A stretch of 64,000 nucleotides of DNA from Polyangium sp. y55x31 (GTDB lineage: Bacteria; Myxococcota_A; Polyangia; Polyangiales; Polyangiaceae): positions 1-64,000 of the forward strand of contig NZ_JARZHG010000016.1 in NCBI RefSeq assembly GCF_029946505.1, written 5' to 3'. The translations under genes and the position numbers were made by a program. Below are positions 9,128 to 17,244 of the stretch, piece after piece (position 1 is the first letter of the stretch; every line of letters starts with the position of its first letter). The notes below the pieces were generated by a model. It did not search any database, was not told the DNA's origin, and saw only the letters and a list, made by a program, of their open reading frames with translations.

Positions 9128-9478
9128 TTACCAACGCCACCAGCGATTGCCGCCGTGCCACCAGCGATTGCCGCCGTACCACCAGCGATTGCCGTACCAC
9201 CAGCGATTGCCATCCCACCAGCGATTGCCGTACCACCAGCGATTGCCATCCCACCAGCGATTGCCGTACCACCAGCGATTGCCGTCCCACCACCACCGCG
9301 GCTGCGCCTCGAGCGCGTCGAGGCTCTCGTCCGTGTTCCCCTCGATCGCGTCGTCGTCGTTCGCCATCGCGAGGTTGTCTTCGTCGTCCGCCCGCGCGTC
9401 CGAGGCGACGAGCGAGGTGCCCGCCGCCGCGGCGGTGGAAAGCGCGATGATGCCTGCGATTTTCACGGATTTATTCAT
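9128..9478 (-). CDS. Exported Trp-rich tandem-repeat protein
   Basis: A strong ribosome site (GGAGGGG) precedes the ATG at 9478. The 116-residue product has a Sec-type signal (MNKSVKIAGIIALSTAAAAG, cleavage near SDARA), a short acidic linker (DDEDNLAMANDDDAIEG), and then about nine units of a six- or seven-residue repeat based on Gly-Asn-Arg-Trp-Trp-(Tyr/Asp) to the C-terminus, ending RWWRW. The mature protein is dominated by Trp, Asn, Arg and Gly. I recognise no family. It could be a structural or glycan-binding surface peptide, or a repeat peptide that is modified after translation; no maturase lies next to it. Confidence 0.75.
   Translation of the reverse strand: MNKSVKIAGIIALSTAAAAGTSLVASDARADDEDNLAMANDDDAIEGNTDESLDALEAQPRWWWDGNRWWYGNRWWDGNRWWYGNRWWDGNRWWYGNRWWYGGNRWWHGGNRWWRW
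9130..9292. repeat. 18/21-base tandem repeats in the Trp-rich gene
   Basis: Units of CACCAGCGATTGCCGTAC or CACCAGCGATTGCCATCC repeat head to tail on the + strand, with two 21-base units at the left end. They encode the NRWW repeats. They are contiguous with no spacers, so this is a coding tandem repeat and not a CRISPR array. Confidence 0.9.
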
Positions 9479-9727
9479 GATCCCCTCCCTTCGTCGCGGC
9501 AATGGGCGCACCGCCAACGGAGCGCTCCGCGCCGCGCGAAGCTTAAACGGGATCTTGAGCCGAGCCGGCCTCCGTCGAGCCGTCCTGAGCAGATTCGAGC
9601 AGGTGAAAGACAACGTGGGCGGCAACCTGTTGAAGAGGTTTCACGTCACGTCGCAGTAGAACGGTAGGGTCCGACCTGGACCCATCCCCTTCCGATCGTA
9701 GGGCGACATCGACAAACGGGGCGTGGT

Positions 9728-10426
9728 TCAGCGCTTGCCAGCGTTACGCCGCTCCCAGCGCCACATGAGTTCGCGCCGGAAGAGCATCCGGTCTGCGAGC
9801 ACGTCGCGCTCGCAGCGGACCTTGTCGAGCCCGATGGTGCCGGCGTCGAAGACGGCCGCGCCGCTCCACGACGCGGGGAGCTTGGGGCCCCGGGCCGTGC
9901 AGAGCTGGCTCGCGTGGTGGTCGCGGGCGTAGAGGCGCAGCTCGCACCGCGGCGAGGGCACCTCGATTTTCTCCACCGTGACGTCCGTGAAGGTTTGTTC
10001 TCCCACGTATCCCGAGTCGATCCGCTCCGCCACCGGTGCGGTGCCCGGTGGCGTTTCCACCGGGCAGAGCGCGGCCAGGTGGTACCCCATGTCGGAGCCG
10101 CCGGGGCTGCAGTCCCGGCGCTCGATGCGGTACCGCACCGTGAGCACTCCCTCCTTCGGCGCTGGCCAGGCGATGGGGGCATCACCCGCGGGGAGGATCT
10201 TCAGCTCCGGTCCGACGACGGCGGGCGGATCCGGCTTGTCGAGCAGCTCGGCGATCTGCCGGAGGGTACCGTCCCATGGGTCGGGGGCGCGGTTCTCGTA
10301 TTCCTTTCGGAGGGCGAGCGCCTCGCGCTTCCACGTCTCGACTGGCTCGGCCGTCTCCGTGGCGGGACCGGAGGGCGCGCAGGCGACGAGCAGGAGCAGC
10401 GGGGAATGGTGGAGCGCGGTTTTCAT
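9728..10426 (-). CDS. Lipoprotein of unknown function
   Basis: The 232-residue protein begins MKTALHHSPLLLLVAC, a short lipoprotein signal with the lipobox Cys at residue 16. The mature part has a helical acidic stretch (WKREALALRKEYENR) and then beta-rich sequence with several Cys (RRDCSPGG, LAALCPVE, PRCELRL, SQLCTAR, VRCERD), which probably form disulfides in the periplasm or at the surface. No family is recognised. It stands alone on the minus strand, with 149 bases between its end and the Trp-rich ORF's upstream region at 9478-9728 showing nothing else. Confidence 0.65.
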   Translation of the reverse strand: MKTALHHSPLLLLVACAPSGPATETAEPVETWKREALALRKEYENRAPDPWDGTLRQIAELLDKPDPPAVVGPELKILPAGDAPIAWPAPKEGVLTVRYRIERRDCSPGGSDMGYHLAALCPVETPPGTAPVAERIDSGYVGEQTFTDVTVEKIEVPSPRCELRLYARDHHASQLCTARGPKLPASWSGAAVFDAGTIGLDKVRCERDVLADRMLFRRELMWRWERRNAGKR

Positions 10427-10583
10427 GGGCGGGCGTAGAGACGGGTGAGCGGGTGGATAATTCTACAGAGGCGGGCACGCACGATTGGCCTTATCTACCC
10501 GCAACGGCGCTCGACCCGGTACGCGTGGGAGGGTCCCGTGAGGACGGCGCCGATGCTACGGTCCACCCCGGATTCAGCTCGGA

Positions 10584-10820
10584 TCATTCCTCGTCCCCGG
10601 CCAGCAGATCCGCGGGGTCATGGTCGTACTTGATCAGATCGCCCGGCTCGCATTCGAGCACCGCGCAGAGCTTGGACAGGGTCGAAAACCGGACTCCGCG
10701 GACCTTGCCCGAGCGGAACAAGGACAGGTGCGTCTGGCTCACCCCTATCAGCGCGGCGAGCTGCTTCGCCTTCATGCCCTTTCTGGCGAGCACGTCGTCC
10801 AGCGTGATTCGGATCGGCAT
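10584..10820 (-). CDS. Xre/Cro-type HTH regulator
   Basis: This 78-residue protein is almost entirely a helix-turn-helix domain (ARKGMKAKQLAALIGVSQ, then HLSLFRSGKVRGVRFSTLSKL and the C-terminal LECEPGDLI), the arrangement of the small regulators paired with DUF2975 membrane proteins. Its ATG overlaps the stop of the upstream membrane gene by one base (TGATG), so it was translationally coupled to a gene that is now broken. It may still bind DNA; the target is probably its own operon. Confidence 0.85.
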   Translation of the reverse strand: MPIRITLDDVLARKGMKAKQLAALIGVSQTHLSLFRSGKVRGVRFSTLSKLCAVLECEPGDLIKYDHDPADLLAGDEE

Positions 10821-11253
10821 CAGAAGATCTCGTCGAGTTCGCTTTGCAGAGCGAAGGCATGCGAAAGGACATTGGCGAGGAGCGTCAGCGCAAGACCGAC
10901 CGCGCCGAGGACGAGTCCACCCACGTCGTAGGCGATCACATAGCCGGGCCCGAAACCGAGCGCGCGCGTCAAGCTCGGGACGATGAAGACGCTCATCAGC
11001 GCGCCGGCCGCCAGCATGATCCCGACGCGACGCAGGGCCCGGGTGATCGTTGGGGTGAAGAGCTCGCCTCGCGAGAATGCGGCAGCGCCTGCCGGGCCCC
11101 CCACAGCGCCAGCAGATAAAACACCTCGGGACACGCTGCCACGTCCTGCATGGCCAGACGGCGCGCCGATTCTCCGCCGCCGTCCCGGAACAGGGCGATC
11201 GTGGCGGCGGAGAACCGTTCGAGCACCAGCAACGCCGACAGCAGCGCCAGACG
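10820..11253 (-). pseudogene. Truncated, frameshifted membrane protein (DUF2975-like)
   Basis: Two overlapping minus-strand frames together read as one membrane protein. One runs LALLSALLVLERFSAATIAL to YLLALWGARQALPHSREA (about 11253-11070); the other runs from about FSRGELFTPTITRALRRVG to SHAFALQSELDEIF at 10820. The switch lies near 11060-11110. The N-terminal membrane helix expected in this family is missing, and no good start codon exists. Gene order with the small Xre regulator supports a DUF2975-type assignment, which remains tentative. The upstream end abuts the ABC ATPase remnant. Confidence 0.6.
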
Positions 11254-11456
11254 GCAAGGCCCTACGGATCCTCGCGGACCAGGGAATCTCCGCCCGAGCC
11301 GATGAAGGAAAGGTCGCCATGCCCCAGGCCTCCGATGAAGAAATCGCCGCGGTGAACCGGTCCCTCGTGGGCCACGGGCTCGACGTGTACGAGCTCCAGG
11401 TGGCCAGGACCGATCTCGAGACCATCTTCATGGATCTGATCGAGGGGCGCTCGTGA
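11250..11456 (+). pseudogene. C-terminal remnant of an ABC transporter ATPase
   Basis: The + frame ending at 11456 reads RILADQGISARADEGKV and then AAVNRSLVGHGLDVYELQ and TDLETIFMDLIEG. This is the characteristic tail of bacitracin/lantibiotic-type ABC ATPases (VNRxLVxxGxxVYEL...LEDIFLxL). The nucleotide-binding domain with Walker motifs is gone, and upstream sequence is the opposite-strand membrane pseudogene. The permease gene starts inside its last codon (GTGA). Confidence 0.7.
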
Positions 11457-12241
11457 GCCGGGTCTTCTTCCACAGTCTTCATAGCGAGTGGCTCAAGCAG
11501 CGGAGGAGCCTCGCCTCGTGGATGGTGATCGTGGGGGCGTTCTTCACGCCGGCCATCATCATCGTGGCCCGACTGATTCATCGCGAAGGACTGCCGAGCC
11601 TCTACGCCTCGGACGGCTTCTGGCAGCTGTTGTGGAGGAATTCGTGGGAATCGGCGGCGATCTTCTTCCTGCCCATCGGGGGGACCCTGGCGACGACGCT
11701 GATCACGCAGATCGAATACAAGAACAACGCCTGGAAGCTTTTGCATACGTTGCCATTGAGCGTGGCGACGATCTACTTCTCCAAGCTCGCGATCATCCTC
11801 TTGATGCTCGTCCAGTTCTTCCTGCTGTTCAATGTTGGGATCTACCTGTCGGCAGTGATCCCGCATCTGCTCGTGCCGGGCGTCCCGTATCCAATGGGCC
11901 CCATACCCCATGCCCGATTCATCGGGGAGAATCTGCTGTTCTTCCTGGACTGCCTTCCGATCGTGGCGCTGCAGTACGCGATCAGCTTGCGGTTCAGGAA
12001 CTTTCTGATCCCGGTCGGAATTGGGTTCATGCTCTGGGTAGGCACGTTGGCCGCGCTCTCCTGGCAGTGGAGCTTCCTGATTCCGTACTCCTATACGATG
12101 ATCGAGTACCTGAAGGAGGGGGCCCGTGGCAAAGTCGCCGCGCCTGCGGTCGACATCCATGCCATGGCGATCGGGTACTTCCTCCTGTTCACGACCGCCG
12201 GTTATTATTGGCTGTTCGCGACCCGGAAGGAGAAGGGCTGA
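11453..12241 (+). CDS. ABC-2-type transporter permease
   Basis: The 262-residue protein has six hydrophobic spans (for example MVIVGAFFTPAIIIVARL, LAIILLMLVQFFLLFNVGIYL, FLIPVGIGFMLWVGTLAAL, AIGYFLLFTTAGYYWLF) and the N-terminal HSEWLKQRRSLASWM pattern of permeases paired with bacitracin/lantibiotic-type ATPases. The GTG start overlaps the stop of the ATPase remnant, so it was expressed from that operon. Since the ATPase is truncated, the transporter is unlikely to work unless another ATPase substitutes. Confidence 0.85.
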   Translation: MSRVFFHSLHSEWLKQRRSLASWMVIVGAFFTPAIIIVARLIHREGLPSLYASDGFWQLLWRNSWESAAIFFLPIGGTLATTLITQIEYKNNAWKLLHTLPLSVATIYFSKLAIILLMLVQFFLLFNVGIYLSAVIPHLLVPGVPYPMGPIPHARFIGENLLFFLDCLPIVALQYAISLRFRNFLIPVGIGFMLWVGTLAALSWQWSFLIPYSYTMIEYLKEGARGKVAAPAVDIHAMAIGYFLLFTTAGYYWLFATRKEKG

Positions 12242-12297
12242 GCGCTCCGCCTCCCCCTTGCTCGTCAGCGGGTCATTGCACGGAGGTGCACCGAGAT

Positions 12298-12480
12298 TCA
12301 GCCCTCGATTGCCTGCGCCGCATCGAGACAGAGGTCCTCTCGGTACATTGCGCCGATGATCTGCACGCCCTGGGGCAGGCCGCCGAAGATCCCCACCGGG
12401 ACCGCGACGGCAGGCACCCCGACGAAGCTGCTGGCGTGCAGAGGCGCATGGCCGTCGTCACACGCGCGTGTCCTTCCCGG
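12298..12480 (-). pseudogene. C-terminal remnant of an amidase
   Basis: The minus frame reads HASSFVGVPAVAVPVGIFGG, then LPQGVQIIGAMYREDLCLDA, and stops at 12298. This matches the conserved C-terminus of amidase-signature enzymes (AGxPAxSVPxGxxxGLPxGxQxxG). The catalytic Ser-Ser-Lys region is absent. The fragment fills most of the gap between the permease and the next lipoprotein. Confidence 0.7.
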
Positions 12481-12598
12481 GACCGGCGTCGGCGGCTCGT
12501 CGAGCGGGGCCCCCTGGATCGGTCTTGGGCTCTTGCTCGTGCTGCAGCGGAGGCGGAAAAGCCTAGCGTTTCGCCAGCGCTCCGCTACCGTCGCGGCG

Positions 12599-13675
12599 AT
12601 GCGTTTCCTTCCTCGTGTCCTGCGTAGCTGCCTCCTCGCTGTCAGTCTCGGGTGCCTACCGGGTTGCATTGACCTCCTTCGCGGTGGCGCTGAGCTCATT
12701 CGAGAGGCGAATGCCCCGGAGGAGGAGCCGGCGAAACCCGAGGCTGCCGCTGCCGCGAAAGAGCCGAAAAAGCCCAAAGAGTCGAGCTTTCCTGTCGTCG
12801 CGGCGCCGTATCAGCGCCGGATCCTCTTCGCGAACAAGCCGCTGAAGGCGGACGCCAGCAACGCCTCGATCGCGATCGACACGTGGACGCTTGGAGACCC
12901 GCTGTTCATCCATGCCTATGGGGGGGCCTACGGGGCGGAGGCCCCGAAATTCGTCGTGTTGTACGCAGAGGTCAACGGCGAGCCCGCCGCCTGTGCCGAC
13001 AATGAGATCATCCAGGGTGCGGATTTCGGGGCGCTCGGCCGTGTCGAGCTTCACGGCGACTCGATCACGCCGGTTCAAGGCGGGGTTGGTCCGCAGGCGT
13101 TTGATACGCACATGGGCATGCCGGCGAGCGTCTATGCGGGGGTCTGGGCGAACAACCTGAAGAGCGATCGACCCTGGGCGCGGACCTGGGAGGAGTTTCA
13201 CAAGCGCATCATCCCCATGATGCACGTGGGCGACAACACGCTGAAGCTCACGCTCGCGGACGAGAAACGCACCGAGATCTTTGCCGAGGGGACGGTGACC
13301 ATCAAGGTTCCGAGCGAGGCTGCGTTCAAGGCCGAGCTTTCGGCGAACGTCGAGACATCGGAGAGCGGAGACCCCGCGACCTTGCGCGAGATCAACAAGC
13401 TCGTGCGGGCTCATTCCTGGTTTCGTGACCTTCAGATCGTGCGGGTCTCCTACGCCCTCGACAAGTGGAGAAAAGAGTACGAGGGCCGCGAGGTCGTCAG
13501 GGCCACCATGAACGTCGACGTGATTTTTCGCAAAACCGGGGACAAGTTCCCCGCGCGATGTCGCGTGAGAGGCGTCGTCGCCGCGCGCAATGCAGAGGGC
13601 AGCCCGGAGACGAAATTCGGCAAGATTTTCCTCGACAGTTACACCTTGGAGACGCGGTGGACCCCGTGTCCATGA
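12599..13675 (+). CDS. Large lipoprotein of unknown function
   Basis: The start at 12599 gives a lipoprotein signal (MRFLPRVLRSCLLAVSLGCLPGC). A Glu/Pro/Ala/Lys-rich linker (about residues 35-62) precedes a folded domain of about 290 residues with repeated Tyr/Trp-rich strands (FIHAYGGAYG, MPASVYAGVWANNLKSDRPW) and a C-terminal SYTLETRWTPCP. No family is recognised. The total is 358 residues. Upstream frame-open sequence belongs to the amidase remnant region and is not part of the gene. Confidence 0.7.
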   Translation: MRFLPRVLRSCLLAVSLGCLPGCIDLLRGGAELIREANAPEEEPAKPEAAAAAKEPKKPKESSFPVVAAPYQRRILFANKPLKADASNASIAIDTWTLGDPLFIHAYGGAYGAEAPKFVVLYAEVNGEPAACADNEIIQGADFGALGRVELHGDSITPVQGGVGPQAFDTHMGMPASVYAGVWANNLKSDRPWARTWEEFHKRIIPMMHVGDNTLKLTLADEKRTEIFAEGTVTIKVPSEAAFKAELSANVETSESGDPATLREINKLVRAHSWFRDLQIVRVSYALDKWRKEYEGREVVRATMNVDVIFRKTGDKFPARCRVRGVVAARNAEGSPETKFGKIFLDSYTLETRWTPCP

Positions 13676-13877
13676 GCCGACCGGCCCGAAGCCCCGACGA
13701 GATCACTCCGCGGCGTCTGTCAGATACCGGTGGATGCTCAGGTTTCGGTCCGCGCGCCACCAAGCACCTCGAGGAAAACGGCTGCGAGCGAGGAGGATGG
13801 TATCATGAACTACCAAACTCACGAGCTGCTCGGTGGGTCGCCCTGTTCGCGTGCGCCCGTGCTAGGGTGGCCCTACC

Positions 13878-14237
13878 GTGATCCAGATTTTCGGCACGAC
13901 GAAATGCAAAGCGACGCGTGCGGCGCAGCGGTTCTTTGCAGAGCGCGGCATCAAGGTGCAGAGCGTCGACCTGCGCGAAAAGGGACTCTCCAAGGGAGAG
14001 CTCGCCAGCGTCGCGCGTGCCGTGGGCGGCATGCGCGCGCTCTACGATGCGGAGAGTCCACGCGTGAAGGAGCGCGGGCTCCAGTACAGCGCCCCGACCG
14101 AGGCACGCCTCGCCGAGCTGCTCCTGGAGGATCCGCTGCTGCTCCGCACGCCCATCGTGCGCTCCGGGGCGCGCTCGGCGGTGGGCGCGGACGAGTCCGC
14201 ATGGAAGGTGCTCGCGGACGCCGAAAAGGCGCGGTGA
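13878..14237 (+). CDS. ArsC/Spx-family thioredoxin-fold protein
   Basis: The 119-residue product starts at GTG and reads MIQIFGTTKCKATRAAQRFF, the ArsC/Spx-type active-site loop with a single cysteine (Cys10 in TKCKATR) and no CxxC. Later motifs LREKGLSKGEL and LLLEDPLLLRTPIVR fit the family (the second replaces the usual RPxxxR segment). It is a reductase or a thiol regulator; the single Cys suggests monothiol chemistry rather than Spx-style switching. It stands alone. Confidence 0.8.
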   Translation: MIQIFGTTKCKATRAAQRFFAERGIKVQSVDLREKGLSKGELASVARAVGGMRALYDAESPRVKERGLQYSAPTEARLAELLLEDPLLLRTPIVRSGARSAVGADESAWKVLADAEKAR

Positions 14238-14587
14238 TCTGTCGCCGCAAGCTTTGTCTTCGTTATGCATGAGGCGGATGGTAGGGCTTCCCGCTGCCAA
14301 GGTGCTCGCCAGCGTTCGGTCGTGATCGTGCGGAAGTTGCGAATCATTGGAATTTCGCAACAGAAGCATCGATCTTCGGGACAACCTGCCCAGTTTTCGG
14401 GCTCGGACACGCGAGCATATCGATCTCGTATCTCCGCGGCGAAATCTCCCACGAGGCCGACGCGGCGGCAGCCGGAACGAAGACGTTCCCTCGACGCGCC
14501 CGTGCACGATTATTGCAAGTTCAAGGAATCCTGACCGCTCCTGGCGCCTGGTTGCGCCATGCTGAGCCATCTCCGGAGATGAAGACC
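14238..14587. other. Intergenic stretch with one inverted repeat
   Basis: No gene is visible here. At 14336-14361 an inverted repeat GTTGCGAA-N10-TTCGCAAC has two perfect eight-base arms and could be an operator for the following lipoprotein or a weak terminator of the ArsC-like gene. A ribosome site (CCGGAG) lies at the right end. Confidence 0.5.
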
Positions 14588-15349
14588 ATGTCTTTTCCCC
14601 GCAAACGGAAGCCCCGCCGAAAGCCTTTTGTCGTCACCATCGCCCAGGCCGCGACCGCCGTCGTGTTGTTGCCCGGGTGTATCACCACCGTCACGTCGAA
14701 CCCGCCTCCCACCGAGACCGAGAACCCTCCCACCGAGACCGAGAACCCGCCTCCCACCGAGACCGAGAACCCGCCTCCTGTCGAGACATCCGAGTGCCCC
14801 GCGACGCCGCCCGACACGAACACGCCGTGTACCGAGCCGCTCTCGTGCGAGTACGACATCGGATGCGTGGAGTTATATTATTGCGAAGAGGGGACATGGC
14901 ACATGACGAGCGGGTGCAATCCGCCCCCCGTCGACCCATGCCCGCCCGAAGCGCCGGCGTCGGGAGCGCTTTGCAGCTACGTGACCACGTGCAGCTACAT
15001 TGTCGATTACGGCTGCGGTCCGGAGGAGCAGACGGCCTCGTGTGATGGCGCGGTCTGGACCACCGAGGGCATATCGACCTGCAATCCCCCGCCCCCCGAC
15101 TATTGTGTTTCCTACAAGAACGAGACGGAGTGCGGCGCGGACGCAGGCTGCCGCTGGCTCGTCCCGGGCTGCGGGATGCCGGCCCTCCCGGAGGCGGGCT
15201 GCTTCGCCGTGACGGATTGCACCGGCGACTTCGATTGCCCCATCTCCGGCGGCACGTGCCAGGAGGTGAGCATCAATCCCTGCCACAACCAGCCCTGCAA
15301 CGCCTGCGGCATGACCGTCTCGGTGTGCGTGACGCCGGCCGCCCCCTGA
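14588..15349 (+). CDS. Cys-rich lipoprotein, paralogue of the one at 54959-55666
   Basis: The start at 14588 is chosen because CCGGAG plus nine bases precedes it exactly as at the paralogue. The 253-residue product begins with a very basic n-region (SFPRKRKPRRKPFVVTIAQA) and a lipobox (VVLLPGC). A Pro/Thr/Glu repeat (PPTETEN units) leads to Cys-rich modules with the pattern C-x-Y..D.GC and a C-terminal block CRWLVPGCGMPALPEAGCFA, then PCHNQPCNACGMTVSVC. It should be exported and disulfide-bonded at the surface. Unlike its paralogue it has no ferritin-like gene downstream. Function is unknown. Confidence 0.75.
   Translation: MSFPRKRKPRRKPFVVTIAQAATAVVLLPGCITTVTSNPPPTETENPPTETENPPPTETENPPPVETSECPATPPDTNTPCTEPLSCEYDIGCVELYYCEEGTWHMTSGCNPPPVDPCPPEAPASGALCSYVTTCSYIVDYGCGPEEQTASCDGAVWTTEGISTCNPPPPDYCVSYKNETECGADAGCRWLVPGCGMPALPEAGCFAVTDCTGDFDCPISGGTCQEVSINPCHNQPCNACGMTVSVCVTPAAP
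14704..14787 (+). repeat. In-frame repeat coding PPTETEN units
   Basis: CCTCCCACCGAGACCGAG-type units are repeated four times with small length differences. They encode the linker after the lipobox of the Cys-rich lipoprotein. Confidence 0.8.
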
Positions 15350-15432
15350 ACCTGCGCTCGGTCTCTACGAACCGTTCTGTGCAATCGGCGGCGCCGCAGA
15401 ATCAAACGGTATGCTGACTTCTTTGCATACCT

Positions 15433-15756
15433 ATGGGTCAACGGATCGGGTTATCGTACCAGACGGTCTGCGGGTTCGATGGCAGGTGCACCGCGCAGGA
15501 TGGCAAGTGCATTGCGACGGCCGAGAGCTGCAAGGCGGAAATGCTTTGCGGTGGATTCGGGCGATGCACGTTCGCCAATGGCGAGTGTGTCGCGACGGCG
15601 GAGTCTTGCCGGGCGGCAGAGCAGTGTGAGCACGCGGGGCTCTGCGTGCTGGGCAAGAAGGGCCGGTGCGAGGCCGACGAGGCGAGCTGCAAGGCCTCGG
15701 CGATGTGCAAGGACGAGGGCGCTTGCCGGGCGGTCGACGGCGAGTGTCAGAAGTGA
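15433..15756 (+). CDS. Short Cys-repeat protein, possibly a truncated gene
   Basis: The 107-residue frame contains four or five imperfect repeats of about 20 residues (CGFDGRCTAQDGKCIATAESC, then CGGFGRCTFANGECVATAESC and similar), a disulfide-rich module found as the C-terminal half of longer exported myxobacterial proteins. There is no signal peptide, an in-frame stop lies at 15415-15417 and no good ribosome site is present, so it may be the remaining end of a longer gene. Confidence 0.45.
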   Translation: MGQRIGLSYQTVCGFDGRCTAQDGKCIATAESCKAEMLCGGFGRCTFANGECVATAESCRAAEQCEHAGLCVLGKKGRCEADEASCKASAMCKDEGACRAVDGECQK

Positions 15757-15758
15757 GG

Positions 15759-16922
15759 TTATGGTGAGCCGCTCCCTGTCGCGGGGGCGGCCGAGTGTGG
15801 GTCGCAGGTGCCGCGGATCGGGGGCCCCGCCACGGAGACGCGTGTTCCAAAGGCCACCCATCCGGGCCTCTTGTCGGCTGGGGGGAAGGCGGTGTGCCGC
15901 ATGGCGTCGACGAGACACGAGCGAATCGTGCCATCGAGAGCGTCGTCGCTGTCGATGCATGCGTCCTTCACGCTCCCGTCGGGCTGGATCAGAGCATGGA
16001 CGTCGAGCGTCCCGCCGACCCCTGTGGGAAGCTTGGTCCGGCACGTGGACGCTGCGCGCTGGGACACCGTGAGCAGAGTTCCGGACCTCTCGTAGCTGTA
16101 ATCCCCTCGGGGCTGGATCGCCGTGCTCTCGTACACGCCCGGTCGGCAGCGCTCGGGCACTTCGGTCGGCACGGGCCAGTGAGGGCTCGTCAACGCGGTC
16201 GGGCCCGGCGCTGCCGTCGGAAGCGGCGTCGCGAGGACGACGCTGCCTTTGGCCTCGCGGAGCGTGTCGAGCGCCTCCTGTACGCGCGTGAGCGGCGCCG
16301 CGCCTTCGGCCGCGACGATCCACACGGCCACCTGCTCGAGAGCGGCGGTCATGAGCCGGGGCGGGAACTTCTCGAGATGCTGAAACCCCACGGTACCGTT
16401 CGCGCCGATGTAGACCGTACGGTCCGTGACGACCAGGACCAGCGTGTTCGCGCGGAAGACGAGACGTGGGACGGGCGTGAGCGCAACGAGATCGAGGTAG
16501 TTCCCGCCATCCGTGACGAGAGGACGCACGAGTCGGGTGCCCCACGCGATGTCGCCAGCGACGTAGACGTTGCGGTCGAGCAATGCATCGAGATCGTCGG
16601 GAGGGTCGGGGAGGTCGCCTTCGTCGACGTCGAGCGCTTCGAGCACGAGCGCGCTGGTCTCGTCCTCTCGTACGAGGCAGTCGCCGGCCCGCTTGGCCGG
16701 CGCAACGTCGCGGGCTCGCGCGACGAAATCGCGAAAAGTGGCTTCTCGTGGGACGGTGATCGGAGCGGTCCAGGTTGGTCTGGTCACCTTCTGCGCTGGT
16801 GCAGGCGGCGGAGGGGCGGCGGCGTCGAGCGTGCGCGGCGGGGCGGGCGCCGGCGCGCCTCGACTGCATGCGAGCGAGCTGCCGACGAGGAGCAACCATG
16901 CGCAATGCGCGAGGACCGACAT
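15759..16922 (-). CDS. Lipoprotein with ExbD-like and TonB-like C-terminal regions
   Basis: The start at 16922 yields a lipoprotein signal (MSVLAHCAWLLLVGSSLAC) in a 387-residue protein. A Pro/Ala linker is followed near residues 110-240 by sequence resembling ExbD/TolR domains (LVLVVTDRTVYIGANGTVGF, then the ALDTLREAKG end). The C-terminal 110 residues (GTLDVHALIQPDGSVKDACI, CLVDAMRHTAFPP) resemble the TonB/AgmX-type C-terminal domain seen in myxobacteria. It is probably periplasmic and may be a peripheral partner of an energy-coupling complex, but no such complex lies nearby. A start at 16961 is possible. Confidence 0.6.
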   Translation of the reverse strand: MSVLAHCAWLLLVGSSLACSRGAPAPAPPRTLDAAAPPPPAPAQKVTRPTWTAPITVPREATFRDFVARARDVAPAKRAGDCLVREDETSALVLEALDVDEGDLPDPPDDLDALLDRNVYVAGDIAWGTRLVRPLVTDGGNYLDLVALTPVPRLVFRANTLVLVVTDRTVYIGANGTVGFQHLEKFPPRLMTAALEQVAVWIVAAEGAAPLTRVQEALDTLREAKGSVVLATPLPTAAPGPTALTSPHWPVPTEVPERCRPGVYESTAIQPRGDYSYERSGTLLTVSQRAASTCRTKLPTGVGGTLDVHALIQPDGSVKDACIDSDDALDGTIRSCLVDAMRHTAFPPADKRPGWVAFGTRVSVAGPPIRGTCDPHSAAPATGSGSP

Positions 16923-17073
16923 TCGTGCTCCGACTCTGGACGGGCGGGGCGGCACCTGCATCGGCGCCTCGCGTAGCCCTTCAGCTCCTCCGCTGCAAGC
17001 TTGCGGCCCTCGTGTCTTGCGGAGCGCACCCCTACCAGAACCCCGAAGCCATCCGATCGATCCGTGCGCGGGC

Positions 17074-17104
17074 TTGACCTTGACCTTGGGTCAGGGTTCA
17101 TGCT
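17074..17104 (+). promoter_or_regulatory. MerR-type promoter and operator of the MerR gene
   Basis: A -35 TTGACC (17074-17079) and a -10-like CATGCT (17099-17104) are separated by 19 bases, the long spacer typical of MerR-controlled promoters. The spacer carries an imperfect dyad TTGACCTT-N5-AGGGTTCA. The same element occurs before the P450 gene. Confidence 0.7.
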
Positions 17105-17244
17105 CATCGACGGCGCCTATCCGTACGACTCGCTGGGCAACCACGGGCGACTGCGCGCGGATGAGCGTCGATCAGCATGCCGATATCAACATCGAGATCC
17201 ATACGAGAGCGCCGCCATTCACCAGCAGCGGGGCGGCTCCGCCG

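Noticed and set aside
9130..9292. Repeats of CACCAGCGATTGCC considered as a CRISPR array
   Set aside because: Units are contiguous with no unique spacers, encode an in-frame amino-acid repeat and have no cas genes nearby.
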